A stretch of DNA of 26,851 nt, taken from a virus. Positions 21,154 through 26,851 of this stretch are shown here, in pieces. The stretch is from positions 1 to 26,851 of the IMG/VR virus record IMGVR_UViG_3300022075_000004, one strand, 5' to 3'. Position 1 is the stretch's first letter. Each line of letters starts with the position of its first letter. The translations under genes and the position numbers were made by a program. The notes beneath the pieces were generated by a model. It was not told where the DNA came from, did no database searches, and saw only the letters and a program-made list of their open reading frames with translations.

Positions 21154-24100
21154 ATAATGCGACCTCCTAACAGCGCTTGCCTGCGCTCATATTCGTTTGT
21201 GGCTTTTGTAATAAATGGTGCTAGACCGTTTGATACGCTTCTACCATCAATGATGTTTTGAATCTCGATTGGCTTAGAGCCATTAGTTACCAATTGACTA
21301 AGCAAACCAATCATAACGTCTAGCTTGTCTTCTAGTACAGAAACACGCTCATGGTTTGGCGTGCTGTCGTGATTGCCTTGTGGGGCATCTCCAGCAAAGC
21401 GTGCTACTGCTTCGGAAAGTAATTGCCACGCTCTGCCACGTTTGGCAATATCGGTTGGAATAACATACTCTGGCATATCACCCTCAGCGAGCTCATAAAC
21501 ACCGTTCTTGCGTACTAAACCACCATTTGCATAACCATGAGTTGCAACGTAGTTAAAGGCTGCATCAGATGTTCCATAGCGATGCTTGATATAGTTGATT
21601 GCAGCAAGCAAGTTATCATATCCATTACGGATATTGTTGTGTCCTGGGTGCTTGAATGCATTAAATGTACGACTAATAGTTTGCATCAATCCAATTGATG
21701 GGTCGCCCATTCTTGCATTAATATCCCAGTTATTTTGTGCGTTAGGGTCACCACCAGATTCCTTCTGTATAGTCGCTAAAATCTTAGACACACGGAAGTT
21801 TGTTGCTTCAATGCCATTTGCTTCCAACGCTTTTACTACTGAATCTCTCCAACGAGCTACACCAGTCCCTTGAGGACCATCTTCACCACCCCAATCAGGG
21901 CTGAGTAGTGGTCCAAGCGTTTTCTTAATCCAATCAAACATGCCACCGACTTGTCGCTTAATCAAGCTTTGTAGTGGATTGTTGCGGTCTTTAAGTGGTT
22001 TTCCATCATCGCCACTTCCACTATCTCGAACACCGAAGTCAAGGAATGTAGCAGCATTCTTGATATGACGCCCAGTGTATTGATGGTACTGACCAGTTCC
22101 GCCATAGTTGTATTCTTCACCATCATAAGTGTCACCGTGAACTGCTGTAACAAAGTCAACGTGGTTGCTTGAAATAGGACCACCAGTGTAAACCGCCACC
22201 GTTCCTGGTTTTGGTCTGCTCAAGTGTGGCACTCTTGCAGATACCCATTGGTTACCATCACCTAGATGACTAAACAAGCTAGGGTTAACCCCAAGGTTTG
22301 CCAAACGACTAGCTACGAATGACACACACTCACGGAAATAGTATCCCCAAGGGTCTGATCCAGCATCTTTAGCTCTATCTTTGAAGCGGTAGTCATCGCC
22401 TTTGGCACCCATGGCTGCTGTGCCTTCATCCATTGAAGCATTAGCCATTGACCAAAGCTCTTTCCACCAGTTTTTGGCTTCTTCAACTGGTTTCTTATAA
22501 AGTGCATTCCCAAGTGGACTGAACATAGCGCCCAATTTATCAGCGTTAGGACTGAATTTCTTAGCCATTGTTCCAACTGGGTCTTTAACGACATCGCCGA
22601 TGAATTCAATCATTTTCTTGAATTTATCGACACCGTTTTTCATCCCATTCCAAACTGAGCCAGCTATATTGGTAGTTGTATCCCAGATTTTAGACCAAAA
22701 ACCAGTACCTTTAGCATAAGCTCCACGTTCAACACCCATGAGCATAGCCAATTCACTGGCATTGATAACTTCCGAACCAGCTGGCAAGAGGTATTCAACA
22801 TTGCGACCTTGTGGCAAGAATGATTTACCGTTTGGCAATATTACCATCTCTTGGTTGTTAGTCTCAGGGCTATCATTACCATCGTTTAGTGTAGCAAGTG
22901 TTGGTCTAGTGATTGGGTTTCGGTATGAGCTGAATAGACCTGTACCATCCGCAAATTTAACTTTAGGGATTTTACTGATTGCGTTCTTCGGACCACCGAA
23001 GTCTTGGATTAAGCCGTTGATGCCGTCGATACCATCGTTCGGAATTTTGATGACCGCATTGATACCATCGCCAGCAAGGTGTTTCATGCCATCCCACATG
23101 TCACTGAAGCCATTTTTGACATTATCCCATGTATCCTTGAAGAATTTAGCGATGTTGGTTAAAGCGTCGGTGATTAGTTTGGTAATTTTAACACCGAATT
23201 TATCTTGCGTTAACGCTCCGATTTCATCCCATTTTTTCGATAGAAATTTTTTGGAGTTTTCCCAGCCATCAAACCAATTATTATTGATACCTTTGTGGTG
23301 CTTGTCGATATCCTTACCTAGAGAAGTCATGGCTTCAGTAGCGTTATCCTTGACACCTTTCCATGTTTTAGATGCGAATTTCTTAACGTTGTCCCACTTA
23401 TCAGACCAATCTTTCTTAAGGTTACTCATGTGTTTTGCAATACCTTTGGCCATATCTTTGACATGGTCCACAGTGCCATCAACAAACTTCTTAAATGGTT
23501 TATTGTGCTTATACATCAACTCAAAACCAGCTACTACTGGATTAGAGATTACAAGCAGTTTCTTAGCGGTGTTAGTAAAGGCTTTGATACCTTTTTCACC
23601 GCCAGTGAAGTAAGTCTTAGTCTTTTCAAAACCCTTCTTGGTGCTCTTGGTCATTGAGTCCATCGCACCCGTCCAAGTTTTCTTCATGCCATCCCATGTC
23701 TTGCCAAGCCATTTACCAGCGTTAGAAAATCCATCTTTGATGTTCTTTACAATACCATCAATGAATTTCTTGAATTTTTCATTGTGCTTATAAAGCATCG
23801 TAAGTGCAGCGATAGCAGTAGTTATTCCAACCACGACTAAACCAATTGGATTGGAAGCAAAAGCTAAATTCAATGCCTTTTGAGCCACTGTCATTCCTGC
23901 TGTAGCTGTTTTCCATGCACGAATACCTTTTACAACTGCTGTGATCCCATTTGCGATTTTAGAGCCCACAAAATATGCAGCAAACAAAGAACCAACCGTT
24001 TCAATAGCTGTTTTATGTTTTGCAATACTACCTAAAGCATTGGATAGTGATGTGACTTGTTCTTTAGCTTTTTTACCATTGCCAGTCATTAAATTGAAAG

Positions 24101-25922
24101 CACCAGCGACACCTTTAATCATGGCTACTGCGGTTTCCCAAACACCACCAACGAAGCTCTTCCCAATGCTGAAAAGTGCAATTAGACTATCTTTTGCTTC
24201 CTTGAAGAAAGCTACAATTTTAGGGGCATTATTGGCAATGTTCTTACTAAGGTTATCGACAAACTTATTGAGACCGTCTATTAAGCCATTAAGCTTGTCT
24301 GTACCATCACCGAGATTGAATACCTTAGAGAAGGCGTCCATGATTGTGCCAAGACCTTTGGAAACATGCTCTCCAAGCTCTTTGAATTTGCCTTCAGTTT
24401 TAGGGTCAGCAACCCAGTTACCAATCTGTTGTAAGAATGGGTTTTTCGTTTTATCGATTGGATCACGGAAAGCTGCAACTACTGCTGGCATACGAGACTG
24501 GATGGTTCTTTCAAGACCGCCGATAGTTGTTGAGAAATTAACCGTCGCATCCTTGTATTTGTCTTGCAACTCAAACAAGGCTTTTTGCGCCATTTCGGCG
24601 GTAATCTTACCATCGCTTTGCAATTTGGCATATTGCTCTTGAGTCATGTTAGCAATGCCAAGTTCTTGCCCGGCAACTTCTTTAAGTTGGTTCTTCATTT
24701 CTGGAAAAACATTGATAATAGACATCATGTCTTGCCCTTGAACCTTACCATTGGCAATCATTTGAGCCCACTGAGTAGCGAAATTCTCAACGGCTGCATC
24801 GGTCTGACCAAAAGCGTCTTGCAATGTCAAGATGGCTTGTGTTTGTTGCTTAGTCAACTCAGTATTGTGAGTAACGGCATAGAATTTCTGGTTCATGCCA
24901 TCAACCATCTCGGTTGAGTTAGCCGCTGCCTGCGCCATTTGGTTGGTCATATCGACCATCTTCTTACCTTCTTCAGCATTACCCGTTAAGGTCAACCAAG
25001 TGGCGTTCATGGTTTGTTGGTATTTAACGTATTCGGAACTGGATTGGGCAATTTCATCAAATTTACCCTTGATAGCTCCCAACGCATTTTGGAAACCATT
25101 GCTGATAAGATTAGCTGTAAACGTAGCCCCAAAGATACCTTTTAAACGTGAGGTCTTTTGTTCAGTATCGTCGACTTCATTCCCCAAACGGCGAAAGCTT
25201 TCTTTCAAGTGTTCGATGAACGTGCTAGAACGTTGACTTTGCTCAATCTCATCGTTAAGTTTATTAGCGGCATTTCTAGTATGAGCTAGACTCGTCGCTG
25301 TCTCATCTAAGCGTTTTTTCTGGATGAGATATTCTTCTGAGGTCTTGCTAGTCTGTTTAGCGATACGCTCAAGCATTTCTTTTTGGGTCTCATACTGCTT
25401 GTTTAGGTTAGCGATTGAACCCTTGTATTGCTTGAGCTGTTCCTGTCTAGCTTCGTCTTCCTTGCCCTCTGCCTTTAAACGCTTGATGTAGGTATCAGAT
25501 GCCTCGTTTTGGGCTTTATATTCCTTTTGAAGCTCTGCCAAACCAGACTTATGATAATCAAGGCTTTGCTTAGCTTGACGTTGTTGATTTTCCAACGCAG
25601 CTAAGCGTGTAGTAGCTTGGTCGATTTGTTGTTGGTACTTAAGGTACTGTTCGGCGACTTCGACGGTGCTCCCTTTAAGTTGAGACTGTTCTTGTTTCAG
25701 TTTCTCAATCTTTTGCTGTTGGTTCTGGATGGTATTACTCAAGCCTTCGTATTTTGCTTGAGCCGCACCTAAATAGTCACCAGCGCTACGCATTTGGCTC
25801 TCTTGAGCCTTCCAAGCATTTGTAGAACTATTGACTAACTGAGTTAATCGTTTAATCGAGTCAGCAGCCTGAAGCGTGTCTAAGGCTATTTCAGTAGACA
25901 TGGTAGCTTGTATTTTCGCCAT
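21150..25922 (-). CDS. Tape measure protein with CHAP and SLT hydrolase domains
   Basis: Protein of 1590 residues that sets tail length. The N-terminal 250 residues are coiled coil (KIEKLKQEQSQLKGSTVEVA). A TP901-type tape-measure core follows, then hydrophobic segments (about 630-700). Two repeats begin LYKHNEKFKKFIDG and LMYKHNKPFKKFVDG (about residues 705 and 803). Near the C-terminus lie two cell-wall hydrolases: a CHAP domain (Cys in RECVSFVASRLANLG near 1197, His in SSNHVDFVTAVHGD near 1252) and a lytic transglycosylase domain (Glu in IQKESGGDPNAQ near 1387, then SIGLMQTI). These would open the wall during DNA injection. The ATG at 25922 follows GGAGGG. Confidence 0.93.
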   Translation of the reverse strand: MAKIQATMSTEIALDTLQAADSIKRLTQLVNSSTNAWKAQESQMRSAGDYLGAAQAKYEGLSNTIQNQQQKIEKLKQEQSQLKGSTVEVAEQYLKYQQQIDQATTRLAALENQQRQAKQSLDYHKSGLAELQKEYKAQNEASDTYIKRLKAEGKEDEARQEQLKQYKGSIANLNKQYETQKEMLERIAKQTSKTSEEYLIQKKRLDETATSLAHTRNAANKLNDEIEQSQRSSTFIEHLKESFRRLGNEVDDTEQKTSRLKGIFGATFTANLISNGFQNALGAIKGKFDEIAQSSSEYVKYQQTMNATWLTLTGNAEEGKKMVDMTNQMAQAAANSTEMVDGMNQKFYAVTHNTELTKQQTQAILTLQDAFGQTDAAVENFATQWAQMIANGKVQGQDMMSIINVFPEMKNQLKEVAGQELGIANMTQEQYAKLQSDGKITAEMAQKALFELQDKYKDATVNFSTTIGGLERTIQSRMPAVVAAFRDPIDKTKNPFLQQIGNWVADPKTEGKFKELGEHVSKGLGTIMDAFSKVFNLGDGTDKLNGLIDGLNKFVDNLSKNIANNAPKIVAFFKEAKDSLIALFSIGKSFVGGVWETAVAMIKGVAGAFNLMTGNGKKAKEQVTSLSNALGSIAKHKTAIETVGSLFAAYFVGSKIANGITAVVKGIRAWKTATAGMTVAQKALNLAFASNPIGLVVVGITTAIAALTMLYKHNEKFKKFIDGIVKNIKDGFSNAGKWLGKTWDGMKKTWTGAMDSMTKSTKKGFEKTKTYFTGGEKGIKAFTNTAKKLLVISNPVVAGFELMYKHNKPFKKFVDGTVDHVKDMAKGIAKHMSNLKKDWSDKWDNVKKFASKTWKGVKDNATEAMTSLGKDIDKHHKGINNNWFDGWENSKKFLSKKWDEIGALTQDKFGVKITKLITDALTNIAKFFKDTWDNVKNGFSDMWDGMKHLAGDGINAVIKIPNDGIDGINGLIQDFGGPKNAISKIPKVKFADGTGLFSSYRNPITRPTLATLNDGNDSPETNNQEMVILPNGKSFLPQGRNVEYLLPAGSEVINASELAMLMGVERGAYAKGTGFWSKIWDTTTNIAGSVWNGMKNGVDKFKKMIEFIGDVVKDPVGTMAKKFSPNADKLGAMFSPLGNALYKKPVEEAKNWWKELWSMANASMDEGTAAMGAKGDDYRFKDRAKDAGSDPWGYYFRECVSFVASRLANLGVNPSLFSHLGDGNQWVSARVPHLSRPKPGTVAVYTGGPISSNHVDFVTAVHGDTYDGEEYNYGGTGQYHQYTGRHIKNAATFLDFGVRDSGSGDDGKPLKDRNNPLQSLIKRQVGGMFDWIKKTLGPLLSPDWGGEDGPQGTGVARWRDSVVKALEANGIEATNFRVSKILATIQKESGGDPNAQNNWDINARMGDPSIGLMQTISRTFNAFKHPGHNNIRNGYDNLLAAINYIKHRYGTSDAAFNYVATHGYANGGLVRKNGVYELAEGDMPEYVIPTDIAKRGRAWQLLSEAVARFAGDAPQGNHDSTPNHERVSVLEDKLDVMIGLLSQLVTNGSKPIEIQNIIDGRSVSNGLAPFITKATNEYERRQALLGGRII

Positions 25923-25949
25923 GTTATATTCCCTCCTTTCCTTAAAAAA

Positions 25950-26494
25950 TTAGAGTAAGGATGTTGGGTCTACCATCCTATTCTCTTCCTCTTTTGCATT
26001 CAAGATTTTCATCAATTCATAATAATCAGTGTCGTAATACTGTTCCAACGTCCAACCAAAACCTTGAATCGATCTCTTAGCGATGAGCTTCAAATTCTCT
26101 ATGCCATTTTCTAAATCAAAAATTTGTTCACCTTTTGATTTTATTCTTTTGGGTCAACTTCACCAGAGGCATTTTCAAGTTGCTCATCTGTCAAACCATA
26201 CATATAGCCCACTAATTTCTCAGCAATCTCTTGTGTACGTTTATTTTCCAAATCGAGTAACTTGTCATAATCTTCATCATTCAAGTTAAGAACAGCACGG
26301 ATAAAGCCAAGCATTTCTTTAAGGATTGAGTAACTACCTTGAGCCTGCTCTTGTGTGTCGCCATCTTCAATTGTGTCACTGATTTTAAGTACTGCTAACT
26401 GATACTCATGCATACGCAATACATTGCGGTTGCTTGTAAATACTTCAAATGCTTTCTTGCTGATTTCAGGGATTTTAATAGTTCTGATTTCCAT
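25950..26494 (-). CDS. Tail assembly chaperone gpGT (by -1 frameshift)
   Basis: Frameshift product that shares its first 116 residues with gpG. At CCCAAAA (26153-26147) ribosomes slip back one base and read AGA ATA AAA TCA..., giving RIKSKGEQIFDLENGIENLK, QGFGWTLEQYYDTDYYELMK and the end VDPTSLL. The total is 181 residues, with a stop at 25950. The G/GT pair is conserved in long-tailed phages and sits just before the tape measure, which it binds while the tail tube grows. The T part has no RBS or start of its own. Confidence 0.85.
26141..26494 (-). CDS. Tail assembly chaperone gpG
   Basis: Protein of 117 residues (MEIRTIKIPEISKKAFEVFT ... GLTDEQLENASGEVDPKE), the zero-frame product at this locus. 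It lies between the major tail protein and the tape measure, the invariant place for gpG in siphoviruses. The acidic helical C-terminus containing DEDYDKLLDLENK is typical. The ATG at 26494 follows GGAG at slightly long spacing. The last codons overlap the -1 slippery site. A tail chaperone is not expected in the mature virion. Confidence 0.85.
   Translation of the reverse strand: MEIRTIKIPEISKKAFEVFTSNRNVLRMHEYQLAVLKISDTIEDGDTQEQAQGSYSILKEMLGFIRAVLNLNDEDYDKLLDLENKRTQEIAEKLVGYMYGLTDEQLENASGEVDPKE
26147..26153 (-). promoter_or_regulatory. -1 programmed frameshift site CCCAAAA
   Basis: On the minus strand C CCA AAA GAA TAA: an exact X XXY YYZ heptamer two codons before the gpG stop. The -1 frame stays open for 65 codons, the zero frame closes at once. 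Confidence 0.9.
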
Positions 26495-26513
26495 TGTGGT
26501 CTTTACTCCTTTT

Positions 26514-26550
26514 TTAAAAAAATAGAGGCCAGGCCATAAGCCTGACCTCT
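26514..26550 (-). terminator. Terminator/attenuator after major tail protein
   Basis: Read on the minus strand, AGAGGTCAGGC-ttatg-GCCTGGCCTCT forms an 11-bp stem with one G-U pair, followed by ATTTTTTT. It lies in the gap between the major tail protein stop and gpG. As the downstream tail genes have no other visible promoter, it probably lets part of the transcripts through and makes tail protein mRNA more abundant. Confidence 0.85.
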
Positions 26551-26567
26551 TTGCGAATTATGATGTG

Positions 26568-26851
26568 TTAAACTGCTTTAGAAGTTAGTGTGTAACCACC
26601 GAAAACTTCTTTGTACATGTTTGCTTTATCGAAAGTTGATGAACCCGTGAAGTATTTCTTGATTGGCTCACCGCCAAATTCAGTCGCTGACAATGCGTTA
26701 TATGTCAAGTGGTCGTTTTGACGGGTTTGAGCGGTGTCTGTATCTGTAGCTACGTTCTGTGTTGACTCTTGGAAGATTCCGTTAGCAAAACCAAAGTAAA
26801 CTGAGTTTTTGCGGTCAAGTGTTTGTGATTCAATCAATACTGCCACGTGTG
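26568..26851 (-). CDS. Major tail protein, C-terminal part (truncated by window edge)
   Basis: Open frame running off the right edge of the window; about 94 codons are visible, ending VFGGYTLTSKAV. The segment SVYFGFANGIFQESTQNVAT and the position before gpG/gpGT and the tape measure identify it as the tail-tube subunit, the most abundant tail component. The GTG at 26846 is an in-frame Val codon, not the gene start; the true start lies outside the window. A strong hairpin terminator follows the stop after about 18 bases. Confidence 0.8.
   Translation of the reverse strand, partial: HVAVLIESQTLDRKNSVYFGFANGIFQESTQNVATDTDTAQTRQNDHLTYNALSATEFGGEPIKKYFTGSSTFDKANMYKEVFGGYTLTSKAV

Noticed and set aside
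22738-23613. Long plus-strand frame of 291 codons opposite the tape measure gene
   Set aside because: It is antisense to a well-supported coding region, lacks an RBS and has the composition of a shadow frame.
23941-24642. Plus-strand frame of 233 codons inside the tape measure gene
   Set aside because: Shadow of the tape measure coding sequence with no recognisable domain or RBS.

Overview
The window is part of the genome of a tailed bacteriophage of lactic streptococci. Gene order, gene sizes and recognisable proteins match the cos-type Streptococcus thermophilus siphoviruses (the Sfi21/DT1 group, Moineauvirus). The replication block (157-234-443-148-268-500 residues), the Dit/antireceptor/DUF859-like tail-tip series and an Amidase_5 lysin split by a group I intron are typical of that group. 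I judged this by eye, without any database search. DNA is AT-rich, genes are tightly packed and overlapping, and nearly all lie on the minus strand, so transcription runs from high to low coordinates.

Late structural region (about 26.85-14.0 kb): the 3' end of the major tail protein, a strong hairpin terminator, tail assembly chaperones gpG and gpGT (joined by a -1 frameshift at CCCAAAA), a 1590-residue tape measure with two cell-wall hydrolase domains, the distal tail protein, a collagen-repeat antireceptor and a DUF859-like tail-tip protein. Lysis region (about 14.0-10.86 kb): two small proteins, two holin-type membrane proteins, and a peptidoglycan hydrolase gene interrupted by a 1014-nt group I intron that carries an HNH homing endonuclease. 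A terminator follows the lysin.

Switch region (about 10.75-9.4 kb): two strong early promoters with palindromic operators, a Cro-like protein, a second small HTH protein and a short coupled ORF. It also holds a decayed small gene and, on the plus strand, a 27-codon ORF that looks like the stump of a CI repressor. No integrase is present, so the phage appears to be a lytic derivative of a temperate ancestor. A structured leader with two inverted CRISPR-repeat-like elements precedes gp157.

Replication region (9.4-3.9 kb): gp157, a P-loop ATPase, an SF2 helicase, a DUF669 protein, a prim-pol primase, an SF3 helicase/primase, and then an AT-rich repeat-dense segment with the features of the replication origin. 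Distal early region (3.9-0.1 kb): a VRR-NUC nuclease, small unknown proteins, a DUF1642-type protein, a MazG-like protein, a 235-residue protein with an internal tandem duplication, a sigma-region-4-like late regulator, and an HNH endonuclease beside a GC-rich segment that probably holds cos. A ribosome-binding site for the next gene, probably terS, lies at the very edge of the window.
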